64,000 nt of DNA from SHVZ01 sp041906305 (GTDB lineage: Bacteria; Pseudomonadota; Alphaproteobacteria; SHVZ01): positions 1,577,528 to 1,641,527 of the forward strand of contig JAYRJL010000001.1 of NCBI GenBank assembly GCA_041906305.1. The letters run 5' to 3'. A model generated the notes under the pieces. The model saw nothing but the letters and a program-made list of their open reading frames with translations, was not told the origin of the DNA and ran no database searches. The number at the start of each line of letters is the position of its first letter. The stretch's first letter is position 1. This document shows, piece after piece, positions 45,464-53,825 of the stretch. The translations under genes were made by a program, and so were the position numbers.

Positions 45464-46975
45464 ATGAAGCGGGTCGCGCTCCTGGGATTCTCGCTCGAGT
45501 CCAACGGCCACGCGCCGACGGCGACCGAGGCCGAGTTCCGCGACTACATGTGGCTCGAAGGCGAGGCCTTCGGTCGCGACATCCGATCGCCCGCGCCGGA
45601 GTCGCCGCCGGAGATAAGGGGCTTCGTCAAGGAGATGGACCGGCACGGGCCTTGGGAAGCCGTGCCGATCCTGATGACCGCCGGCGGTGCCAGCGGCCCG
45701 GTCGACCAGCGCTTCTTCGAGAAGGTGGTCGAGAAGATGCGGGCGGGGCTCAAGGCGGTGCTGCCCGTCGATGCCGTCTATCTGCCGGAGCACGGTGCGG
45801 CGACCGCGACCGGCGACGACGATCCCGATGCCACCGTGTTCGAGATGGTGCGGGCCCTGGTGGGACCGAATGTGCCGGTCGTCGCCACGCTGGATCTCCA
45901 CGCCAACTGCTCGCAGCGCATGGTCGACGCGGTCGACGTGCTGATCGGCTACGTCACCAACCCTCACGTCGACATGGAGGAGCGCGGCGTCGAGGCGGCG
46001 GAGGTGGTGCGCGAGATGTGGGGCGGCATGAAGCCCGCCTCGCACTTCATCAAGCTGCCGCTGATCCCGCCTTCGATCACGCAGAACACCGATGCCGGCC
46101 CCTATGCCGACATTCTCCGCTACAGCAAGTCGAAGAAGGACCGCGACATCGTCAACGTGACGATCCTCTCGGGCTTCACCAACGGCGACACGCCGAAGAA
46201 CGGCATGTCGGTGGTGGTGTCCTCGCGTGCCGGAAAGGCGAAGGCGAGGGAGGTCGCGCGCGACATTGCCACGGCCTGCTGGGCCGACCGCCAACGCTAC
46301 GTGCCCGAGATGATGAGCCTCGACGAGGCGGTGGCGCTCGCGGTGCAGACCGGCCGCGACAAGTCTCTGCCGCCGCAGCTCCTCGCCGACGTCGCCGACA
46401 ATCCGGGCGGCGGCGGGCGCGGCAACACGACCAGGATCCTGAAGGGTCTGCACGCGGCGAAGGCCGAGGGCGTGATCCTCGGCACCTTCTTCGACCCGCC
46501 GCTTGCGGCCGAGGCGCATCGCTTGGGCGAGGGCGCCACCTTCCGCGCCCGCTTCAACCGCGAGGAGACCAACGAGCTCTCCGAGCCCTACGAGGCCGAG
46601 GCGAGGATCCTGAAGCTCCACGACGGCACCTGCGTCGGCCGCCGCGGCATCTTCGCCGGCCGGACCATGAACCTCGGCCCCTCGGCGCTGCTCGAGATCG
46701 GCGGGCTCCGCCAGGTCGTGAACTCGATCCGACTCCAGATGCTGGATACGGTCTATTTCGAGATGTTCGGGATCGACATCGCCGCCGCCCGCACCGTGGT
46801 GGTGAAGTCGCGGGGACATTTCCGCGCCGCCTTCGACCAGTGGTTCCCGAACGAGCGGATCCATAACATCGACGTCCCCGGCCTCAACATGCCCGTCCTC
46901 TCCCGATTCGGCTTCAAGCGCTGCCCCCGCCCGATCTTCCCCCTCGATCCGGACATGGAATGGGCGCCCGTCTAA
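45464..46975 (+). CDS. M81 family metallopeptidase (MlrC-like)
   Basis: A 503-residue putative zinc metallopeptidase related to microcystinase C. It has the family segments VDAVYLPEHGAATATGDDDPD, VVATLDLHANCS and TNPHVDMEERG near residues 100-185, and a C-terminal domain. It starts 1 base after the stop of the peptide-binding protein gene, so the two are co-transcribed. The pair suggests import and cleavage of a peptide or modified amino acid. The substrate is unknown; microcystin itself is unlikely to be the natural target. Confidence 0.9.
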   Translation: MKRVALLGFSLESNGHAPTATEAEFRDYMWLEGEAFGRDIRSPAPESPPEIRGFVKEMDRHGPWEAVPILMTAGGASGPVDQRFFEKVVEKMRAGLKAVLPVDAVYLPEHGAATATGDDDPDATVFEMVRALVGPNVPVVATLDLHANCSQRMVDAVDVLIGYVTNPHVDMEERGVEAAEVVREMWGGMKPASHFIKLPLIPPSITQNTDAGPYADILRYSKSKKDRDIVNVTILSGFTNGDTPKNGMSVVVSSRAGKAKAREVARDIATACWADRQRYVPEMMSLDEAVALAVQTGRDKSLPPQLLADVADNPGGGGRGNTTRILKGLHAAKAEGVILGTFFDPPLAAEAHRLGEGATFRARFNREETNELSEPYEAEARILKLHDGTCVGRRGIFAGRTMNLGPSALLEIGGLRQVVNSIRLQMLDTVYFEMFGIDIAAARTVVVKSRGHFRAAFDQWFPNERIHNIDVPGLNMPVLSRFGFKRCPRPIFPLDPDMEWAPV

Positions 46976-47075
46976 GCGGGTGTTCACGGCCTGTTTCGCG
47001 GCATTCGGTCAGGTTGACGGGACGGGGTTTGCCCGGCATTTTCCGGGCCCGATCCCGAGCCGACGGACCCTCCCC

Positions 47076-49043
47076 GTGACCGTGCGCCACGACGACCTCG
47101 CCAACGCCATCCGGGCGCTTTCCATGGATGCCGTCGAGCAGGCGAAATCCGGCCATCCCGGCATGCCGATGGGCATGGCGGACGTGGCGACCGTCCTGTT
47201 CACCCGCTTCCTGAAATACGACCCGGCGCATCCGGACTGGCCCGACCGCGACCGCTTCGTGCTGTCGGCCGGCCACGGCTCGATGCTGCTGTATTCGTTG
47301 CTCCATCTGACCGGCTATGCCGACATGACGATGGACGAGCTCCGCAACTTCCGGCAGCTCGGCAGCAAGACCGCCGGCCACCCCGAATACGGCCACGCCG
47401 CCGGCATCGAGACCACGACCGGGCCGCTCGGCCAGGGCCTCGGCAACTCGGTCGGCATGGCGCTCGCCGAGCGCATCCTGCAGGCCCGCTTCGGCTCCGA
47501 CCTCGTCGACCACTACACCTATGTGATCGCCGGCGACGGCTGCCTGATGGAAGGGATCAGCCACGAGGCGATCAGCCTCGCCGGGCATCTCGGCCTCGGC
47601 CGCCTGATCGTGCTGTTCGACGACAACTCGATCTCGATCGACGGCGGCACCAACCTCTCGGTCGACGACGACCAGCTCGCCCGCTTCAAGGCATCGAAGT
47701 GGCACGTCCAGTCGTGCGACGGGCACGACCCGGAGGCGATCGCCAAGGCGATCGAGGCGGCGAAGAAGACGGCTGAGCCGTCGCTGATCGCCTGCAAGAC
47801 GATCATCGGTAAGGGCGCGCCGACCAAGGCCGGCACCGCCTCGACCCATGGCTCGCCGCTCGGCGCCAAGGAGATCGAGGGCGCCCGCGCCCAGCTTGGT
47901 TGGAGCGCGCCGCCGTTCTCGATCCCGGAGCCGATCCTCGCCGAATGGCGGAAGCTCGGCGGCCGCGGCGCCAAGGACTTCGACGCGTGGACGAAGCGTC
48001 ATAGCGCCGCCAACACCGCCAGCGAGTTCGACCGTGTGATCGCGGGCGAGCTGCCGGAGGCGGTCGCCGGCACGATCCAGGCCTTCAAGAAGGAGGCGTC
48101 CGAGAAGGCGCAGGCGCTCGCCAGCCGCCAGTCGTCGGGCAACACGCTCGAGGTGCTGGCGCCGGTGATGCCCGAGCTGATCGGCGGCTCGGCCGATCTC
48201 ACCGGCTCGAACAACACCAAGGCCAAGTCGCAGGCCGTGATCAAGAAGGGCGCCTATGGCGGCGCCTACATCCATTACGGCGTGCGCGAGCACGGCATGG
48301 CCGCGGCGATGAACGGCATGGCGCTGCATGGCGGCGTCGTTCCCTATGGCGGCACCTTCCTCACCTTCACCGACTACTGCCGGCCGTCGATCCGCCTCTC
48401 GGCGCTGATGGGCATCCGCGTCGTCTACGTGATGACGCACGACTCGATCGGCCTCGGCGAGGACGGCCCGACCCACCAGCCGGTCGAGCATCTGGCGGCG
48501 CTGCGCTGCATCCCGAACCTGCACGTCTTCCGTCCGGCCGACACGGTCGAGACCGCCGAATGCTGGGCGCTGTCGCTGGCGTCGGCGAAGACGCCGTCGG
48601 TCCTGGTGCTGACCCGCCAGGCGCTGCCGACGGTCAGGACGACGCACACCGAGGAGAACCGCTCGGCGCGCGGCGGCTATGTGCTGACCGAGGCGAGCGC
48701 TGCGCGCAAGGCGACGCTGATCGCCACCGGCTCCGAGGTCTCGATCGCTCTCAAGGCGCGCGAGATGCTGGAAGCGGCCGGCGTGCCGACCGCGGTCGTC
48801 TCGATGCCGTGCTGGTCGCTGTTCGACGCGCAGCCCGAGAGCTATCGCAACCAGGTGCTGGGATCGGGCGTCCGCGTCGCGATCGAGGCCGGCGTGAAGC
48901 AGGGCTGGGAGCACTACATCGGCGACAAGGGTGCTTTCGTCGGCATGACCGGCTTCGGCGCCTCGGCGCCGGCTGAGCTTCTCTACAAGCACTTCGGCAT
49001 CACGCCCGAGGCGACCGTCGCCGCCGTGAAGGCCCGCATCTGA
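47076..49043 (+). CDS. tkt: Transketolase
   Basis: A 655-residue thiamine-diphosphate enzyme of the pentose phosphate and Calvin cycles. I choose GTG 47076 (VTVRHDDLANAIRALSMDAVEQA) by the family N-terminus; the open frame runs back to 46980. The ThDP/Mg motif GDGCLMEGISHEA and the GHPGMPMG and HGSMLLYSLLHL substrate-channel segments are complete, and the C-terminus has GFGASAPAELLYKHFGIT. It is the first gene of a tkt-GNAT-gap run. The ribosome site for GTG is weak. Confidence 0.95.
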   Translation: MTVRHDDLANAIRALSMDAVEQAKSGHPGMPMGMADVATVLFTRFLKYDPAHPDWPDRDRFVLSAGHGSMLLYSLLHLTGYADMTMDELRNFRQLGSKTAGHPEYGHAAGIETTTGPLGQGLGNSVGMALAERILQARFGSDLVDHYTYVIAGDGCLMEGISHEAISLAGHLGLGRLIVLFDDNSISIDGGTNLSVDDDQLARFKASKWHVQSCDGHDPEAIAKAIEAAKKTAEPSLIACKTIIGKGAPTKAGTASTHGSPLGAKEIEGARAQLGWSAPPFSIPEPILAEWRKLGGRGAKDFDAWTKRHSAANTASEFDRVIAGELPEAVAGTIQAFKKEASEKAQALASRQSSGNTLEVLAPVMPELIGGSADLTGSNNTKAKSQAVIKKGAYGGAYIHYGVREHGMAAAMNGMALHGGVVPYGGTFLTFTDYCRPSIRLSALMGIRVVYVMTHDSIGLGEDGPTHQPVEHLAALRCIPNLHVFRPADTVETAECWALSLASAKTPSVLVLTRQALPTVRTTHTEENRSARGGYVLTEASAARKATLIATGSEVSIALKAREMLEAAGVPTAVVSMPCWSLFDAQPESYRNQVLGSGVRVAIEAGVKQGWEHYIGDKGAFVGMTGFGASAPAELLYKHFGITPEATVAAVKARI

Positions 49044-49045
49044 CG

Positions 49046-49576
49046 ATGAAGCTGCTCGTCCCCGACGCGATCGAGACCGAGCGGCTGAAGCTCCGGCTCT
49101 ATACGTACGAGGATCTCGACGCCGTCGCGCGCATGGTGGCCAAGGCCGACGTGATGAAGTTCATCGGCGGCGCGCTCACCAAGCGCATCGACGCCTGGGC
49201 CTTTATCGCGCGGACGCTCGGGCACTGGATGCTGCGGGGCTACGGCCTCTATGCCGTCACCGAGAAGTCGACGGGCGCCCTGGTCGGCCGCGTCGGGCTG
49301 CTCAATCCGGAGACCTGGCCCGACATCGAGATCGCCTGGACCATCGACGACACGCATCAGGGCAAGGGCTACGCGACCGAAGCGGCCAAGGCCGTGGGGC
49401 GAGTCGGCTTCGGCCAGCTCAAGGCCAAGCGGCTCATCAGCCTGATCAATCCGAACAACGCCCCCTCGATCCGTGTCGCCGAGCGTCTCGGCGCGACGCG
49501 CGAGGGCCTGACCGACTTCTTCGGGCCGGAAGACAAGGTCTACGTCTACCGGCACGATCCGGCAAAGTTCAACTGA
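49046..49576 (+). CDS. GNAT family N-acetyltransferase
   Basis: A 176-residue acetyltransferase of the RimJ/RimL-like class. The acetyl-CoA loop is QGKGYATEAAKAV near residues 109-121 and the C-terminal NAPSIRVAERLGATREG segment is typical. It lies between tkt and gap, 2 bases after tkt. The acceptor (ribosomal protein, antibiotic or metabolite) is unknown. Confidence 0.92.
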   Translation: MKLLVPDAIETERLKLRLYTYEDLDAVARMVAKADVMKFIGGALTKRIDAWAFIARTLGHWMLRGYGLYAVTEKSTGALVGRVGLLNPETWPDIEIAWTIDDTHQGKGYATEAAKAVGRVGFGQLKAKRLISLINPNNAPSIRVAERLGATREGLTDFFGPEDKVYVYRHDPAKFN

Positions 49577-49603
49577 CACTCAAGCGAAGGCGGAGAGACT
49601 GAA

Positions 49604-50611
<1,008 letters not shown>

Positions 50612-50620
50612 GGCGGGGCC

Positions 50621-51031
50621 ATCAGACCGCCCGTCGTCATCGTCCACGACCTCGACCAGGCGCGGTCGGCGCTCATGAGCGCCGCCGCCGCCGGCCGGGA
50701 CATCGTTCTCCTGAGCCCGCCCGGAGCGGCCGCCTATTGGGGCCCGCTCTATTTCCAGAGCCTGGTGCGGCTGGCATCCGAGGCCGAGCCGCGGGCGCGC
50801 TTCACCGCGATCCTCGACTGCGCGGATCGTCCCGGCGACGTGCTGGCTGCCCTGCGGCAGGGGCTGACCGATCTCGCCTTTCACGGATCGGGCGAGGTTC
50901 GCGAGAAGCTCGTGGCGATCGCGGAAGCCAGGGGCGCCCGGCTCTTGCCGCCGCCCGTCGTCGACATCGACCTTGGCGAGGTGCGCGATCCCGTAGCATC
51001 CTGTCGCGAAATCTTCGCGGCCAGGCTGTGA
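50621..51031 (+). CDS. Small conserved hypothetical protein with a non-standard start
   Basis: A protein-like reading frame of about 136 residues. The first ATG is at 50675, but the frame upstream reads RPPVVIVHDLDQARSAL, which looks like the true N-terminal beta-strand and helix of the domain. No ATG, GTG or TTG precedes it after the gap stop. The best candidate is ATC 50621 with AGGCGGGG just upstream. The rest contains LLSPPGAAAYWGPLYFQ and an RLLPPPVVDIDLG end. No family function is known to me. Alternatives are a start at 50675, a rare AUC start, or a sequence error in an ATG. Confidence 0.6.
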   Translation: MRPPVVIVHDLDQARSALMSAAAAGRDIVLLSPPGAAAYWGPLYFQSLVRLASEAEPRARFTAILDCADRPGDVLAALRQGLTDLAFHGSGEVREKLVAIAEARGARLLPPPVVDIDLGEVRDPVASCREIFAARL

Positions 51032-51060
51032 TAGGGTCGCGGCGACAGGGGGAGGGACGG

Positions 51061-51405
51061 ATGAGGAACTGGATTGCCGCGGTGGCGGCTGCAGGCGTTC
51101 TCTTCGCGGCGCTGCCCACCGAGGCGGTTGCCCAGTCCGGCCAGGTGAGCCCGGTCTATGCCGGGACGAAGAAGGGCGGCACCTACGCCAAGCCCCAAGC
51201 TTCCAAGGCCAAGGCGGCCACGTCCAAGAAGGCGAAGAAGCCCCGCAGCGCCAAGCAGCAGGCTGCCCAGAAGAAGGCGACCAAGGCGGCCGCGGCGAAG
51301 ATGAAGCGCTCCGGGCCGACCATGAAGCAGAAGGCGGCCCAGAAGAAGGCGAGCAAGGCGGCGGCCGCGAAGGCCAAGGCCAAGCCCAACAAGCGGCGGG
51401 CCTGA
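51061..51405 (+). CDS. Exported lysine/alanine-rich protein
   Basis: A 114-residue protein with a good ribosome site (GGGGGAGGG) before ATG 51061 and a clear signal peptide (hydrophobic to about 22, cleavage after VAQ/AVA near 24-25). The mature part is almost only Lys, Ala, Gln, Arg and Ser, with a repeat of the type QKKATKAAAAK and QKKASKAAAAK, like the tail of histone H1. An intrinsic terminator overlaps the stop codon. It could bind DNA, LPS or cell wall acids outside the cytoplasm; all of this is inference from composition. Confidence 0.78.
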   Translation: MRNWIAAVAAAGVLFAALPTEAVAQSGQVSPVYAGTKKGGTYAKPQASKAKAATSKKAKKPRSAKQQAAQKKATKAAAAKMKRSGPTMKQKAAQKKASKAAAAKAKAKPNKRRA

Positions 51406-51417
51406 CGCCCGCTTTTT
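51396..51417 (+). terminator. Intrinsic terminator after the lysine-rich gene
   Basis: GCGGGC-CTGAC-GCCCGC followed by TTTTT. The stop codon TGA at 51403-51405 lies in the loop. It separates the gap transcript from the aldolase gene. Confidence 0.8.
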
Positions 51418-51498
51418 CAGCCCCCGCCGGCCGGCCGTTGCCAAGCCGCGGTCTCTCGTTTAACCAAGCTTTCCCGTTCCCGTCGGAGCCCCCGAGAA

Positions 51499-52428
51499 AT
51501 GAAGATCAGCCAGCGCGTCCAGAAGATCCTCGCCAACTACGAGAGCGACAATCCGGGTACCAAGGCGAACCTCGCCAGGATCCTGATGAACGGGCGCCTC
51601 GGCGGCACCGGCAAGCTGGTGATCCTGCCGGTCGACCAGGGCTTCGAGCACGGCCCGGCGCGGTCCTTCGCGCCGAACCCGCCGGCCTACGACCCGCACT
51701 ATCACTATCGCCTGGCGATCGCCGCGGGCCTCTCGGCCTATGCCGCGCCGCTCGGCATGCTGGAGGCCGGCGCCGACACCTTCGCCGGCGCGATCCCGAC
51801 CATCCTCAAGGTCAACTCCGCCAACTCGCTCTCGCGCGAGAAGGAAGGCGCGAACCAGGCGGTGACCGCGACCGTGAAGGACGCGCTCCGCATCGGCGCG
51901 TCGGCGATCGGCTTCACCATCTATCCGGGCTCCGACAACGCCTACAACATGATGGAAGAGATCAAGGAGATGTCGGCCGAGGCGAAGTCCTACGGCATCC
52001 TCTCGGTGGTCTGGTCCTATCCGCGCGGCGGCAACCTGTCCAAGCAGGGCGAGACCGCGGTCGACATCTGCGCCTATGCTGCGCACATGGCGGCGCTGAT
52101 GGGCGCGCACATCATCAAGGTGAAGCCGCCGACCCCGCACCTCGAGCTCGAAGCGGCGAAGAAGGTCTACGAAACCCAGAAGATCCCGGTGTCGACGCTG
52201 GCCGAGCGCGTCGCCCATGTCGTGCAGTCGTCCTTCAACGGCCGCCGGCTCGTCGTCTTCTCGGGCGGCGAGGCGAAGGACCTCGACGGCCTCTACAACG
52301 AGATCCGGGGCATCCGCGACGGCGGCGGCACCGGCTCGATCATCGGCCGCAACACCTTCCAGCGCCCGGTCAAGGAAGCGATGGCGATGCTCGACACCAT
52401 CATCCGGATCTTCCAGAACAAGGCCTGA
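51499..52428 (+). CDS. Fructose-bisphosphate aldolase, class I (DhnA/FbaB type)
   Basis: A 309-residue archaeal-type class I aldolase that cleaves fructose-1,6-bisphosphate through a Lys Schiff base. It has the segments ILPVDQGFEHGPARSF near 37-52, SAIGFTIYPGSDN near 134-146 and the Schiff-base Lys in HIIKVKPPTPHLE near 204-216. The phosphate-binding GGGTGSIIGRN loop is near 275-285. A purine-rich ribosome site is weak. thiE-like follows after 4 bases. Confidence 0.93.
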   Translation: MKISQRVQKILANYESDNPGTKANLARILMNGRLGGTGKLVILPVDQGFEHGPARSFAPNPPAYDPHYHYRLAIAAGLSAYAAPLGMLEAGADTFAGAIPTILKVNSANSLSREKEGANQAVTATVKDALRIGASAIGFTIYPGSDNAYNMMEEIKEMSAEAKSYGILSVVWSYPRGGNLSKQGETAVDICAYAAHMAALMGAHIIKVKPPTPHLELEAAKKVYETQKIPVSTLAERVAHVVQSSFNGRRLVVFSGGEAKDLDGLYNEIRGIRDGGGTGSIIGRNTFQRPVKEAMAMLDTIIRIFQNKA

Positions 52429-52432
52429 TCCG

Positions 52433-53053
52433 CTGACCTGCCGTCTCTATCTGATCACGCCGCCGGCGATCGAGCCGGCGGCGTTTTCGTCTGAGCTCGA
52501 GCGGGCGCTCGACGCCGGAGACGTCGCCGCGTTCCAGCTTCGCCTCGTCGGCGTCTCCGACGACGAGGTGCGGCGCGCGGCGGCGAAGCTGATGCCGATC
52601 GCGCAGAACCGGGGCGTCGCCTTCATGCTCGACGGCAATGCCGGCCTCGCCGCCGAGCTCGGCTGCGACGGCGTCCATCTCGACCGGGCAGAGGCCTATG
52701 GCGGTGCCCGCCGGCTGCTCGGCGGTGCGCGGATGATCGGCGTCTCCGCTGGCGACTCGCGGCATGTCGCGATCGATGCAGCCGAGGCGGACGCCGACTA
52801 CGTCTCGTTCGGTCCGTTCTTCCCGAGCACGACCAAGCAGTCCTCCGCCTTCGCCGATCCCGAGATCGTCGGCTGGTGGAGCGAGCTGATGGAAGTGCCA
52901 TGCGTCGCCGTCGGTGGTATGACGCCGTCCAACAGCCGCCCTCTCGTCGAGGCCGGTGCCGACTTCATCGCCGCCTCGGGCGGCGTGTGGTCGCATGCGG
53001 ACGGCGCTGCGGCCGCGGTCAAGGCGTTCAACAAGCTCTTTTCCGGCGCCTGA
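52433..53053 (+). CDS. Divergent ThiE-like (thiamine phosphate synthase family) protein
   Basis: About 206 residues if started at CTG 52433 (LTCRLYLITPP), the only plausible start near the aldolase stop; the frame has no ATG, GTG or TTG here. It has the ThiE barrel, with FGPFFPSTTKQ and VAVGGMTPSNSRPLV preserved. Key residues differ: the usual NDRxDLA motif reads LDGNAGLA and the usual GVHLGQxD reads GVHLDRAE, so the Mg-diphosphate ligands appear lost. The QLRxK Lys is also missing (QLRLVG). The enzyme may not make thiamine phosphate. A terminator-like hairpin lies at codons 9-19. Confidence 0.72.
   Translation: MTCRLYLITPPAIEPAAFSSELERALDAGDVAAFQLRLVGVSDDEVRRAAAKLMPIAQNRGVAFMLDGNAGLAAELGCDGVHLDRAEAYGGARRLLGGARMIGVSAGDSRHVAIDAAEADADYVSFGPFFPSTTKQSSAFADPEIVGWWSELMEVPCVAVGGMTPSNSRPLVEAGADFIAASGGVWSHADGAAAAVKAFNKLFSGA
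52457..52487 (+). terminator. Terminator-like hairpin inside the start of the thiE-like gene
   Basis: An 11-bp perfect stem (ACGCCGCCGGC and its complement) with loop GATCGA and then TTTT. It lies 28 bases after the aldolase stop and inside the first codons of the thiE-like frame. It could end the aldolase transcript, or act as an attenuator when the thiE-like frame is not translated. Confidence 0.6.
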
Positions 53054-53090
53054 GCCACTCGCGGCGACGACGCCGCCGAGGGTTCAGGCC

Positions 53091-53825
53091 ATGAAGCAGA
53101 ACATCTACGACGATCCCGGCTTCTTCGCCGGATACGCGAAGCTCCGGCGCTCGACCGAAGGTCTCGCCGGTGCGCCGGAATGGCCGCTGTTCCAGGCGCT
53201 GCTGCCCGATCTCGAGGGTAAGCGTGTGCTTGATCTCGGCTGCGGCTTCGGCGCGCTTTGCCGCTACCTCGCCGAGGCGGGCGCGGCCACGGTGGTCGGC
53301 ACCGATCTTTCAGAGAAGATGCTGGCGACCGCCGCCGAGCGCACCTCGGATCCGAGGATCGAATATCGCCGGGGCGCGATCGAGGACCTGAGGTTCGAGC
53401 CCGGCTCCTTCGATCTGGTGGTGAGCACGCTCGCCTTCCACTATGTCGAGCGCTTCGATCGACTGGTGGCCGAGGTGCATAAGGTCCTGCCGGCCGGCGG
53501 CGCCTTCTGCTTCACCGTCGAGCACCCGATCTTCACCGCGCGATCCGAGCAGGCCTGGCATCTCGATGCCGACGGCAAGCGACAGCATTGGCCGGTCGAC
53601 GGCTACCAGCTCGAAGGCGAACGCCGCGTGACCTGGTTCGCCGACGGCGTGGTGAAGTATCACCGGCAGCTCTCGACCTACGTGAACACGCTGATCGACG
53701 CCGGCTTCGCGATCGCGCGCATGCACGAGCCCGGTATCACCGACGAGGCGCTGAAAAGATATCCCGAGATGGCGGACGAGCGGCGGCGGCCGATCTTCCT
53801 GATGATCGGCGCGGTTAAGCGCTGA
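53091..53825 (+). CDS. Class I SAM-dependent methyltransferase
   Basis: A 244-residue methyltransferase. The SAM motif I reads VLDLGCGFGALCRYLAEAG near 45-63, motif post-I has GTDLSEKML, and motif IV reads FDLVVSTLAFHYVE near 105-118. The ATG at 53091 is chosen because the longer frame overlaps the ThiE-like gene. The substrate is unknown; the pattern resembles UbiE/BioC-like small-molecule methyltransferases. Its 3' end overlaps the convergent fliK-like gene by 11 bases. Confidence 0.88.
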   Translation: MKQNIYDDPGFFAGYAKLRRSTEGLAGAPEWPLFQALLPDLEGKRVLDLGCGFGALCRYLAEAGAATVVGTDLSEKMLATAAERTSDPRIEYRRGAIEDLRFEPGSFDLVVSTLAFHYVERFDRLVAEVHKVLPAGGAFCFTVEHPIFTARSEQAWHLDADGKRQHWPVDGYQLEGERRVTWFADGVVKYHRQLSTYVNTLIDAGFAIARMHEPGITDEALKRYPEMADERRRPIFLMIGAVKR

